NCBI GenBank assembly: GCA_964413635.1
Contig: CAYPTH010000138.1
Span: forward strand, 1-7,034
Source of the DNA: CAYFQV01 sp964413635
GTDB taxonomy: Bacteria; Spirochaetota; Spirochaetia; DSM-27196; PWMO01
Length of the DNA: 7,034 bases
Direction: 5' to 3'
The position numbers and the translations under genes were made by a program. The notes below the pieces were generated by a model, which made no database searches, was not told where the DNA came from, and saw nothing but the letters and a program-made list of their open reading frames with translations. This document shows, in pieces, positions 1 to 5,891 of the stretch. The stretch's first letter is position 1, and each line of letters begins with the position of its first letter.

Positions 1-167
1 ACGAAGTACTCGGAGTACTTCGCGTGGAAGAGGACTCGGCCCTTCAACGACAGCGAAGGCCGGGCAATGCACTGCGCAAGACTCGCCTTGCTCTTGACGT
101 CGGTGAGGCGAACCGAGTTGGAGACGACCCGCAGGGTCGATTCAATCCACTGTTCAAGAAGCCCGGA
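1..167 (-). pseudogene. IS91-family transposase fragment (C-terminal region), runs off the left edge
   Basis: Reading the minus strand from 167 down to the window edge gives an uninterrupted 55-codon frame that begins right after an in-frame TAG (170-168). Its peptide contains SVRLTD, then SKASLAQCIARPSLSLK, then RVLFHAKYSEYF. In IS91-type HUH (Y2) transposases the comparable region has a similar layout: a VRL segment, then an L-x-x-Y-I-x-R-P-P-x-S-L-K block, then a short segment ending in a KYNEYF-like motif, which leads into the catalytic region. The resemblance was recognised by eye from family memory and no alignment was run. The copy looks damaged: there is a stop directly upstream, ARPS replaces the usual RPP, and the spacer between the RPSLSLK and RVLFHAKYSEYF motifs is short. 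Whether the rest of the gene continues left of base 1 cannot be seen. A plus-strand frame also stays open here (1-171), but its peptide is less family-like. Confidence 0.5.
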
Positions 168-185
168 CTAAGAAGCCCCTCTCAA

Positions 186-335
186 TTATAGGGCAATGCG
201 TGGGGAAAGACGGGGTAAGCGGGCGTGCGGCGTGCCGATGAAGCTGCCGAGCGTCGCTATCGTACATACCTCTATCACACCGGCCGGCGGCGGAATTGGA
301 GACTTCGGTGTGTGAGCTGAAACCGCGTAGCGCAT
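186..335 (-). pseudogene. possible upstream remnant of the same transposase in another frame
   Basis: This is the intergenic stretch between the helix lipoprotein gene and the transposase fragment. On the minus strand, 335 to 186 reads 49 codons before a TAA (188-186). It includes AGVIEV followed closely by TLGSFIGTPHARL. In IS91-type transposases a segment like AVVxVQTFG-(5-7 residues)-HPHxHxLV carries the metal-binding HUH histidines; here only one of those histidines would remain. Intact family members have many more residues between this segment and the RPPxSLK block than fit here, so an internal deletion as well as a frameshift would be needed. The match is short and could be coincidence. 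Nothing else convincing was found between 172 and 374 apart from two weak inverted repeats (276-282 with 306-312, and 339-345 with 362-368). Confidence 0.3.
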
Positions 336-338
336 TCA

Positions 339-368
339 AGACCTCCCTGCGCAATCAATGTGAGGTCT
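339..368 (-). terminator. weak hairpin after the helix lipoprotein gene
   Basis: A perfect 7-bp inverted repeat, AGACCTC (339-345) and GAGGTCT (362-368), with a 16-nt loop begins 7 bp past the stop codon of the gene ending at 375. The position is right for a transcription terminator. The stem is short, however, and no T-tract follows it on the minus strand, so it is at best a weak or protein-dependent terminator. Confidence 0.2.
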
Positions 369-374
369 ATCGCG

Positions 375-2591
375 CTAGTTCGAAACCTCCCAAGCGCCGA
401 TTTCCATTGCATTGATCTCTCTCGCCTGGCTTGCGCTTGCGTCGTAGGGCTCGCTCTCGCTGGTATTGCCGTCCGAATCAACGTCTATCTCGTCAGCAAG
501 AAGGAACGTTCCGTCTCCTCCGGCGCCGAGAAGCGGGGAGCCGGCGGCGGGGCGTAGATCTCCGTAGTCGTCGTCAGTTCCCAGGTTTCCCCCGCCGACG
601 CTGCCGTACGTCCCGTCGGCTCCCGTGCTCGGATCCCGGACAAATTCCGGGTCGGCATCGATCGTGTTCTGGTTCGTCACGCCCGGAGCGATCGCGGTAT
701 TGATGATCGCGAAGTCCACCGGGTTAAAGGTGCCGTTCTTGAACGCAGAGTAGCGGAGGTTTCCCGAGTAGTTAGGGATTATGGAGATCGCCCCGGTTTC
801 GTTCGCGCCAAGATTGTCGTTGTCCGCGAATGACGAATACTGGATATCCGTTGTGCCGGCTTCAATGTAGATCGCGGTTCCGGTAGCCGCGTTGGTTGTT
901 GAAAGATTCCCCACAAAGGAAGAGGAGTTGAGTGTTGTCTCCTCCGCATCCGGGCCGCTGTAGATGGCCGAGCCTGTGTAGTCCGCCCGGTTGCCGTGAA
1001 ACCGGTTTCCGTATGAGATGAGCGTCCCCTGGTTTCGGATGGCTCCGCCAACGTCACCGCCTCTGGTGGTGGAGCTCCGCGCCGCCTTGTTCCGCAGGAA
1101 GAGACTGCCCGCAACTCGTAGTGTGGAATTCTGGCTGACCGTTATGGCACCCCCGCCGTAGAGACCGCCGTCATCCACGAGTCCTGAACGGTTTCGGGTG
1201 AACTCGCTTCGGACAATATCCATGCTTGCGCCGTTGAGCACGGCGATTGCAGCGCCGGACTTGTGGGATCGGTTATCAATGAAAGTGCTGTCGGCAACGC
1301 TAGCCGTGGCGCTGGATCCGGTAATGGAGATAGCGCCGCCGCGGAAAGCTGTATCGGTCAGGTGATCGGTTGCCCGGTTGGAGTCGAAGATGGAGTTTCT
1401 CACGGTAAGGTCGGTGTTGGATTCCGCGTATATGGCGCCGCCTTCCCAGTCGGTGGTGTTCTCCGTGAACGTGGAGTCCTCAATGATGGCAATCCCTCCG
1501 TTGGCCACGAAGATTGCGCCTCCTGCCCGGTTTCCCTCGTTGTTCTCGAACGTCACGTTCCGTGTTGTCAGCGTCTGGCCGTCGCTAAGTTTGACGGCGC
1601 CGCCCTTGGCGCCGACCCCGATGCGGGCCGAGTCCCGAATGGTAAGATTCTCCAGGGTCAGCTCCGCCGTCCCCGAGAGAGTGAAGACTCGCTTATCCTC
1701 ACTGCCCCCGGCACCCACTATCGTCACATCAAGCGGCGTGCCGTCCTCTGCCACTCCGTTAATGGTCACGCGTTTATCCACGGTCCATTGCTGATCGCCT
1801 CCAGTAGTATCGATCTCTATGGTGTAGTCTCCGTCGAATCGGATCTCGTCTCCGTTCTCCGCGGCGGAGAGCGCCTCATCCAGGCTACCGGTTCCGGTAA
1901 GATCCTCCGTGGTGACAATGAAGCCGTCTACCACCTCGTAGCTCGCCTCACTGATTGGGCTCGTGAGAAAACCGGTGGCGTACGCTCGAGCGCGAAGCTG
2001 CGTGACGCCCAGGTTGATCGTAATGGGAGTTCCGTCGTACTCGAGCGAGAGTTCCGTCGGCTCGGTTCCGTCAAGCGTGTAGTAGACGGTGGCGCTCGGC
2101 TCCGCGATCGAGAGCGACACATCTACCGAACCGAAGTACTTGTCTCCCGGCTCGGAGAACGAAGGGGCGGCGAGTTGCGGAAGCGACGGTGTGGCCGTAA
2201 CCGTCCTCGCGTTCGAGAGCCGAGCGCTCGTGTCCACCGCCACCACCGCAAAAGTGTATTCCGTTCCGCCGGCCAGCTCCGCCACTACGAGCTCCTCCAG
2301 CTGCGGGGCCACCTCAACAGGCGTGCTCCCGTCGGGAGTCCAGGTGACCTCAATCCGCGCCAGGTCGGCGTCGTCGGGGTCGGTCCACGTCAGGGTCACC
2401 GAGGAGATACCGGCAACGGCCGCAAGACCGCTCACGGGCTGCGGCGCCTGGTCGTCGGCCGCGGCGTCTTCCGGAGGGGGCGTGTCCGTCGTTCCATTGT
2501 CCTCGTTGAAGGGGGACGAGCACGCAACGATCAGTACGACGAGGCCTACGAAAACGGCAATTCGGCTTATGATTCCAGGTAGTAACTTCAC
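375..2591 (-). CDS. Pmp-type beta-helix lipoprotein with FN3 and chitobiase-C-like domains
   Basis: This is a 738-residue exported protein, probably surface- or outer-membrane-anchored by lipid. The N-terminus has a basic end, a hydrophobic core (about 10-22) and lipobox IVAC, with Cys24 as the lipid site, followed by an acidic, low-complexity linker. Next come an FN3 domain (about 52-136, with EYTFAVVAVD), a chitobiase/hexosaminidase C-terminal-like domain (about 143-220, with VYYTLDGTEPT and ARAYATGF), and a CSLREA-like entry strand (GTGSLDEALSAAENGDEI). A right-handed parallel beta-helix follows (about 222-680) with nine FxxN motifs (F348, 375, 402, 437, 464, 498, 531, 559, 588) alternating with GGAI-like turns. 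These are the hallmarks of chlamydial Pmp repeats. The end (about 675-738: DLRPAAGSPLLGAG, later AMEIGAWEV) resembles a choice-of-anchor Q tail. No autotransporter barrel is present, so lipidation is the only visible anchor. The start is GTG at 2591, with AGGAG 7 nt upstream. Adhesion or glycan binding is plausible but unproven. Confidence 0.9.
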   Translation of the reverse strand: MKLLPGIISRIAVFVGLVVLIVACSSPFNEDNGTTDTPPPEDAAADDQAPQPVSGLAAVAGISSVTLTWTDPDDADLARIEVTWTPDGSTPVEVAPQLEELVVAELAGGTEYTFAVVAVDTSARLSNARTVTATPSLPQLAAPSFSEPGDKYFGSVDVSLSIAEPSATVYYTLDGTEPTELSLEYDGTPITINLGVTQLRARAYATGFLTSPISEASYEVVDGFIVTTEDLTGTGSLDEALSAAENGDEIRFDGDYTIEIDTTGGDQQWTVDKRVTINGVAEDGTPLDVTIVGAGGSEDKRVFTLSGTAELTLENLTIRDSARIGVGAKGGAVKLSDGQTLTTRNVTFENNEGNRAGGAIFVANGGIAIIEDSTFTENTTDWEGGAIYAESNTDLTVRNSIFDSNRATDHLTDTAFRGGAISITGSSATASVADSTFIDNRSHKSGAAIAVLNGASMDIVRSEFTRNRSGLVDDGGLYGGGAITVSQNSTLRVAGSLFLRNKAARSSTTRGGDVGGAIRNQGTLISYGNRFHGNRADYTGSAIYSGPDAEETTLNSSSFVGNLSTTNAATGTAIYIEAGTTDIQYSSFADNDNLGANETGAISIIPNYSGNLRYSAFKNGTFNPVDFAIINTAIAPGVTNQNTIDADPEFVRDPSTGADGTYGSVGGGNLGTDDDYGDLRPAAGSPLLGAGGDGTFLLADEIDVDSDGNTSESEPYDASASQAREINAMEIGAWEVSN
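552..1928 (-). repeat. coding repeats: beta-helix coils with GGAI and FxxN motifs
   Basis: This region encodes residues 222-680 of the helix lipoprotein. FxxN motifs recur at steps of 27, 27, 35, 27, 34, 33, 28 and 29 residues, paired with GGAI/GGAV/SGAAI/GSAI/GTAI turns. The sequences between motifs have diverged, so this is an old protein-level repeat rather than a recent DNA duplication. Confidence 0.8.
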
Positions 2592-2598
2592 TCCACCT

Positions 2599-2603
2599 CT
2601 CCT
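2599..2603 (-). promoter_or_regulatory. ribosome binding site AGGAG for the helix lipoprotein
   Basis: AGGAG lies 7 nt before the GTG at 2591. It supports a non-ATG start that also gives a complete lipoprotein signal peptide. Confidence 0.7.
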
Positions 2604-2614
2604 TCCAGCGCTCG

Positions 2615-2643
2615 CGTATGCGGAGCATGATCGGTCGACTCAA
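2615..2643 (-). promoter_or_regulatory. candidate sigma70-type promoter of the helix lipoprotein gene
   Basis: On the minus strand TTGAGT (2643-2638) is followed after exactly 17 nt by CATACG (2620-2615), 23 nt before the GTG start. The -35 box shares four bases and the -10 box three bases with consensus, so this is a weak candidate chosen mainly for its spacing and position. Confidence 0.25.
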
Positions 2644-2660
2644 GTATGGGGTGGCAGAGC

Positions 2661-2696
2661 GGCGAAAACCGTACAACTTTCGTATGCTTTTTCGCC
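2661..2696. promoter_or_regulatory. intergenic inverted repeat GGCGAAAA/TTTTCGCC, candidate operator (site B)
   Basis: Perfect 8-bp arms, GGCGAAAA (2661-2668) and TTTTCGCC (2689-2696), flank a 20-nt centre. The centre carries TACAACTTTCGTAT (2672-2685), which on the minus strand reads ATACG directly followed by AAAGTTGTA. The same two blocks, separated by 3 nt, occur in the other regulator-flanking gap (4378-4394). The site lies about 80 bp before the helix gene start and after the regulator stop. No T-tract follows the second arm, which argues against a simple terminator. An operator role is inference. Confidence 0.45.
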
Positions 2697-2697
2697 C

Positions 2698-2713
2698 GGC
2701 CGCGCGAACGGCC
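2698..2713 (-). terminator. weak GC hairpin after the regulator gene
   Basis: GGCCG and CGGCC arms (2713-2709 and 2702-2698 on the minus strand) with a 6-nt loop begin about 18 bp after the regulator stop at 2732. The sequence that follows on the minus strand is GGCGAAAAA rather than a T-run, so intrinsic termination is doubtful. Confidence 0.2.
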
Positions 2714-2731
2714 CCGCTCCCGGCACCTGGG

Positions 2732-4348
2732 TCACGCAACAGGCTGGGAATAGTACCAGCGGCTGAGCTCCGTGCGGTTTCCGAGACCGACCTTTCGCAG
2801 GATTCGATACATGTGCGTCTTTACCGTCGCTTCGGAGACATGAAGTCTCGCCGCAATCTCCTTGTTGCTCAACCCCTGGGCAACCAGGGCTGAAATTTCC
2901 GTCTCGCGCCGGGTAATGCCGAACTCAGCGTGGAGCCGTTCCGCACGACGGCCGGCTTCATCGGTATCCACTGCCCATGCGCCGGACGCGTCGGCGCCCT
3001 CCACGTTGCCCTCCCGCTCCTCGATCACCAACAGGGAGCGGGAACCTCGGACGGCCAGGAAGTTGGCCACCACAAAGACGAGTACGAGATTGATGCCGGC
3101 GGAGATCAGGTAGAGTGTCGACTGATTCAGCGAGCCGCCGGTGACCATGGAGATGATAAAACCGAAGGGGGCGAAGTCGCGGGAGACAATCCACCCCTGG
3201 TAGTGGATTGTCTCTCCTATGGTAATGAGAAATGTAATGGCGACTGCACAGATTCCGGCCCAGGTTTCTCGACGGCCGCGGAACAGCGACGCCACAAGCA
3301 GAATCAACTCGATTGCCAGCACGCCGATCATGGCGTAGACGTAGAGCTCCACCAGCCGGGAGTAGACGAGCACCGGCATGATGAGCACCGATAGCGAGTT
3401 ACCGGCCGTCAGGACACCTGCAGCGATGGTGATCCAACGGCCGACTACCTGTGGGTAGATGACGTGCAAGATGAGTGTCAGCGCCAGCAGCGCGAAGTGG
3501 GCGGTGAGATACTCGATCCGCAGCTGCGCAGCCCAGGGAAATCCGGGAGCGAGGTTGGTCACCATCATCTGGCCCATCATGGAGATTCGAACGGCCAGCA
3601 CGGCAAAGAGGATGGCCAAATAGAGCGGCGCCCAGGAACGCTTGCCGGCGGTACGCCAGACCAACAGGTTGTACACAATCAGGCCGATGAAGCTACCGAT
3701 AAGCAAGAGATCGTAGGCGTTTTCGAGAGCGTGTTTCGACTCGATCCGTGCGATGGATCCCATCTCTATCGGCCGCCACATGCCGCCACGGCGGTGGTGA
3801 AAGTTTGCAACCTGAAGCACCAGGTCCAGCCGGCCCTCCGGCGCTTCGTAGCGAGCCGTCGTCATCCGATAGTGCGGTCTCGTCGAGCGCCGGTCGGTAC
3901 CGGGTTCGCCGCTCTCGGCCAGCAGCTTGCCGTTACCCCAGAGGCGGTAGGCGGTTGAGGCGTTGGGAATCCGTAAAGCGCCGCGCCGCAGCTTACGCGG
4001 CAGGAGGATTTCCGCACGAAAGGTGGCGTATCCTGTGCCCCCCACGCCCTCCTCAACCGACGGCCAGTCGTTCCAGATTCCGGGCATCTCGAAGCGACCG
4101 GTCGGAGCGGGCGCGGCGACGTCAGACCCAACCGACAGTGACGAAAGCTCCCGTGGCTCCAGCAGCTGGCCCCAGTAGATATCCCACGCCGCGGCGAGGG
4201 GAGCGATTGGCGCCTCATTAAAGTCCCAGTCACGCAGGTCTATGACGGCGGGTGAGGCCTCTACCGGAAGCAGAGCCGCGACTGCCAGCACCGGCAGCAC
4301 CAGGAAAACGCGGAAACACGGCCTTGGGACTCGACGCATCAGCACCAT
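2732..4348 (-). CDS. membrane-bound one-component regulator: 7TMR-DISM sensor with LuxR-type HTH
   Basis: This is a 538-residue protein. It has a cleavable signal peptide (hydrophobic run about 13-28, then PVEASPA), then an extracytoplasmic domain (about 35-203) with WDIYWGQLL, MPGIWNDW and GYATFR. These match the jelly-roll, carbohydrate-binding-like ligand domains that precede 7TMR-DISM receptors. About seven hydrophobic helices follow (near 213-231, 241-256, 278-296, 304-326, 334-355, 363-379 and 412-434), then a short charged linker. The C-terminal LuxR/GerE HTH (about 476-533) contains ITRRETEISALVAQGLSNKEIA and VSEATVKTHMYRILRKVGL. With the signal peptide removed and seven helices, the HTH lies in the cytoplasm. 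There is no kinase, GGDEF or receiver domain, so ligand sensing would act directly on DNA binding from the membrane. ATG at 4348 is preferred because AAGAG lies 6 nt upstream; TTG at 4354 (two residues longer) directly abuts that AAGAG. The ligand and targets are unknown. Confidence 0.9.
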   Translation of the reverse strand: MVLMRRVPRPCFRVFLVLPVLAVAALLPVEASPAVIDLRDWDFNEAPIAPLAAAWDIYWGQLLEPRELSSLSVGSDVAAPAPTGRFEMPGIWNDWPSVEEGVGGTGYATFRAEILLPRKLRRGALRIPNASTAYRLWGNGKLLAESGEPGTDRRSTRPHYRMTTARYEAPEGRLDLVLQVANFHHRRGGMWRPIEMGSIARIESKHALENAYDLLLIGSFIGLIVYNLLVWRTAGKRSWAPLYLAILFAVLAVRISMMGQMMVTNLAPGFPWAAQLRIEYLTAHFALLALTLILHVIYPQVVGRWITIAAGVLTAGNSLSVLIMPVLVYSRLVELYVYAMIGVLAIELILLVASLFRGRRETWAGICAVAITFLITIGETIHYQGWIVSRDFAPFGFIISMVTGGSLNQSTLYLISAGINLVLVFVVANFLAVRGSRSLLVIEEREGNVEGADASGAWAVDTDEAGRRAERLHAEFGITRRETEISALVAQGLSNKEIAARLHVSEATVKTHMYRILRKVGLGNRTELSRWYYSQPVA

Positions 4349-4354
4349 CGTCAA

Positions 4355-4359
4355 CTCTT
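4355..4359 (-). promoter_or_regulatory. ribosome binding site AAGAG deciding the ATG start at 4348
   Basis: AAGAG sits 6 nt before ATG 4348 but 0 nt before the in-frame TTG 4354, so the ATG is the better start. A further in-frame ATG at 4339 has poorer spacing. Confidence 0.5.
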
Positions 4360-4365
4360 GTGAGG

Positions 4366-4371
4366 ACTATA
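4366..4371 (-). promoter_or_regulatory. candidate -10 box TATAGT of the regulator gene
   Basis: TATAGT (five of six bases as TATAAT) lies 17 nt before the ATG at 4348 and directly beside the inverted repeat at 4374-4404. No good -35 box is found at 16-18 nt spacing. This would suit an activated promoter or simply a chance match. The leader would be only about 11 nt long. Confidence 0.3.
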
Positions 4372-4373
4372 CT

Positions 4374-4404
4374 GCAAATACGACAAAAGTTGTAGGCTAT
4401 TTGC
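4374..4404. promoter_or_regulatory. intergenic nested inverted repeat, candidate operator (site A)
   Basis: Outer arms GCAAATA (4374-4380) and TATTTGC (4398-4404) enclose inner arms ACAA (4383-4386) and TTGT (4390-4393). The dyad lies between the delta-60 gene stop (4412) and the regulator start (4348), just upstream of a TATAGT box. No T-tract follows, so a terminator is less likely than a protein-binding site. It contains ATACG-ACA-AAAGTTGTA (4378-4394), whose blocks recur at site B. Autoregulation by the adjacent LuxR-type protein is inference. Confidence 0.45.
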
Positions 4405-4411
4405 GTCTCAA

Positions 4412-5863
4412 CTAGTGCCAAATGCGCGCAATCCGTCCGCGGTTAATCCCGTTGTAGGAGGTGAAGGCGCCCACAATTATGATGCGCTGATTGCCCGGTT
4501 GTTCGATGTCCACCACAAGCGGGTTGGAGGCGTTTGTGCCTGGGTCCGGGGCAAAGCTTGTATCCCGGCTGCCGTTGCTGTCCACGCGAACAATGCCGTG
4601 GACGGTGTTGCCATCGTAGGCCTTGAACTGTCCACCGATCAACAGATCGTTTCCCCCCAGCGGCACGATTTTCGAAACCGAATTGCTCGGACCATCGGAC
4701 GGATCAAAGGTGCCGTCGATCGTGCCGCCGCTGTCGATGCGGGCGAGCTTGTCTATGAGCGTGCCATTGAACGCCGCAAACAGCCCGCCGATAAGGAGCT
4801 TACCGTCCTCCTGCGCCGCTACGGAATAGACAACGTTGTTGGCGCCGGAGGAGGGATCGAAGGTGGTGTCCAAGCCTCCATCGACCGGATCGATCCGCGC
4901 TATGAAGCCTCGCGATACGTCTTCATATGAAAGGAAGCTGCCAACAATGACGAGCTTCCCGTCGGATTGAACGGCAATGTCCCGGACGGTGTTGCCTGCA
5001 CCCTCCGGATCCGGTGCAAAGGTTGTGTCGAGGTCGCCGTCCGTTTCTACCCGCGTCACGTAGTCGACATCGGCGCCATCGTAGGAAGTAAACTCACCAC
5101 CGATTACAATTTTGCCGTCCGATTGAAGCGCCATTGCAAGCACTGAGTCGTTCGCACCCGCCCCCGGCTGGAATGTTTCGTCCAGGCTGCCATCGGAGTT
5201 CAGGCGCGCGATCCTCACCCGTGAGGTACCGTTGTACGTGGTGAAATCACCGGCGATCAAGATCTTCCCGTTCGAGTCGACGAGCATACGGTAGATCGCC
5301 GGCGAGCTTCCACCACTGATGCCTGTGCCGGGGTCAAAACTCGTGTCGAGGGAGCCGTCGGGGTTCAACCGCGCGATCCCGTTCCGCCCGGTGCCGTCGT
5401 AAGAGGTGAATTGGCCGGCGATAAGGATTTTGCCGTCGGACTGAAGTTCTACCGCGCCAATCACGTCGTTGGCTCCCGTTCCCGGGTCGAAATCAGAATC
5501 CAAGCTCCCGGAAGCACGCCAATCGGCATGCAGCACGACGTCCGCACCATCGATCGTAAAGGTGTCACCGGCTGAGTACCCGGCGCCGCTCCCGTCGGCT
5601 GCGGTATTCCAATGGGCAAAAGCGTAGCCGCTGCGCGCGAGAGCCCCAGTATTACCGAGAACTGTTACCTCATCGCCGGTACTGTAGGAGTTTGAATCCA
5701 CCGGAACCGATCCGCTCGTGGCTCCGTTCTGCGCGTATGTTACGGAGAAGGTCTCTACGGTATCTCCACCCGCAGGATCAGACTCTCCACCTGCGGGATT
5801 CGTGCAAGAGAGAACCACCAGGCACATACCCCACACCACAGCTCGTCTGCAGATGCTCTTCAT
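4412..5863 (-). CDS. lipoprotein with InlB-like repeat and seven-repeat delta-60 beta-propeller
   Basis: This is a 483-residue exported lipoprotein. The signal peptide (MKSICRRAVVWGMCLVVLSC) ends in lipobox VLSC, with Cys20 lipidated, followed by a Gly/Asp-rich linker. Residues about 38-116 form an InlB B-repeat-like (Listeria-Bacteroides) domain with the signature GYAFAHWNTAADGSGAGYSAGDTF and ending in LHADW. Residues about 119-483 hold seven delta-60 repeats (DUF5122-like) beginning at 134, 190, 241, 293, 345, 396 and 450. The repeat theme is QSDGKILIAGxFTSYDG, then IARLNxDGSLDTSFDPG. A lone GSLDSDFDPG strand before repeat 1 complements the short last repeat (ending IARIWH), as in a ring-closed seven-bladed propeller. 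The start at 5863 is chosen for its GGAG 6 nt upstream, the clean signal peptide and the lack of overlap; a TTG at 6034 would overlap the upstream gene by 143 bp. It lies 28 bp after the FG-GAP gene and is likely co-transcribed with it. The ligand is unknown. Confidence 0.9.
   Translation of the reverse strand: MKSICRRAVVWGMCLVVLSCTNPAGGESDPAGGDTVETFSVTYAQNGATSGSVPVDSNSYSTGDEVTVLGNTGALARSGYAFAHWNTAADGSGAGYSAGDTFTIDGADVVLHADWRASGSLDSDFDPGTGANDVIGAVELQSDGKILIAGQFTSYDGTGRNGIARLNPDGSLDTSFDPGTGISGGSSPAIYRMLVDSNGKILIAGDFTTYNGTSRVRIARLNSDGSLDETFQPGAGANDSVLAMALQSDGKIVIGGEFTSYDGADVDYVTRVETDGDLDTTFAPDPEGAGNTVRDIAVQSDGKLVIVGSFLSYEDVSRGFIARIDPVDGGLDTTFDPSSGANNVVYSVAAQEDGKLLIGGLFAAFNGTLIDKLARIDSGGTIDGTFDPSDGPSNSVSKIVPLGGNDLLIGGQFKAYDGNTVHGIVRVDSNGSRDTSFAPDPGTNASNPLVVDIEQPGNQRIIIVGAFTSYNGINRGRIARIWH
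4415..5464 (-). repeat. seven tandem delta-60 coding repeats
   Basis: This encodes residues 134-483 of the propeller lipoprotein. The repeats start at steps of 56, 51, 52, 52, 51 and 54 residues. Repeats 1-3 keep SDGKI or SNGKI and an I-A/G-G turn best. Repeats 6 and 7 have lost the DGK motif (GGNDLLIGG and GNQRIIIVG). The final repeat is cut short after the IARI strand. Confidence 0.85.
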
Positions 5864-5869
5864 CGCCGT

Positions 5870-5873
5870 CTCC
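5870..5873 (-). promoter_or_regulatory. ribosome binding site GGAG deciding the ATG start at 5863
   Basis: GGAG lies 6 nt before ATG 5863, with a further purine-rich GGAGGAGGGG just upstream. Together with the signal peptide it places the start here rather than at 6034. Confidence 0.65.
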
Positions 5874-5891
5874 GCCCCTCCTCCAGGTCTC

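Noticed and set aside
2..22. Perfect 9-bp inverted repeat CGAAGTACT/AGTACTTCG with a 3-nt loop
   Set aside because: It is explained by the codons for AKYSEYF in the transposase-like minus-strand frame. The peptide repeat of Tyr and Phe codons creates the palindrome by itself.
1..171. Plus-strand open frame running in from the left edge and ending at TAA 169-171
   Set aside because: Third-position GC is high, but the peptide resembles no family I recognise, whereas the minus strand over the same bases gives a transposase-like sequence.
1263..2582. Long plus-strand open frame of 439 codons
   Set aside because: It is fully antisense to the helix lipoprotein gene, whose domains and repeats are clear. 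Its translation is Arg/Gly/Val-rich without recognisable motifs, as expected for a shadow frame in GC-rich DNA.
2930..3394. Plus-strand open frames opposite the regulator
   Set aside because: They are antisense to the transmembrane and linker region of a well-supported gene and lack any motif.
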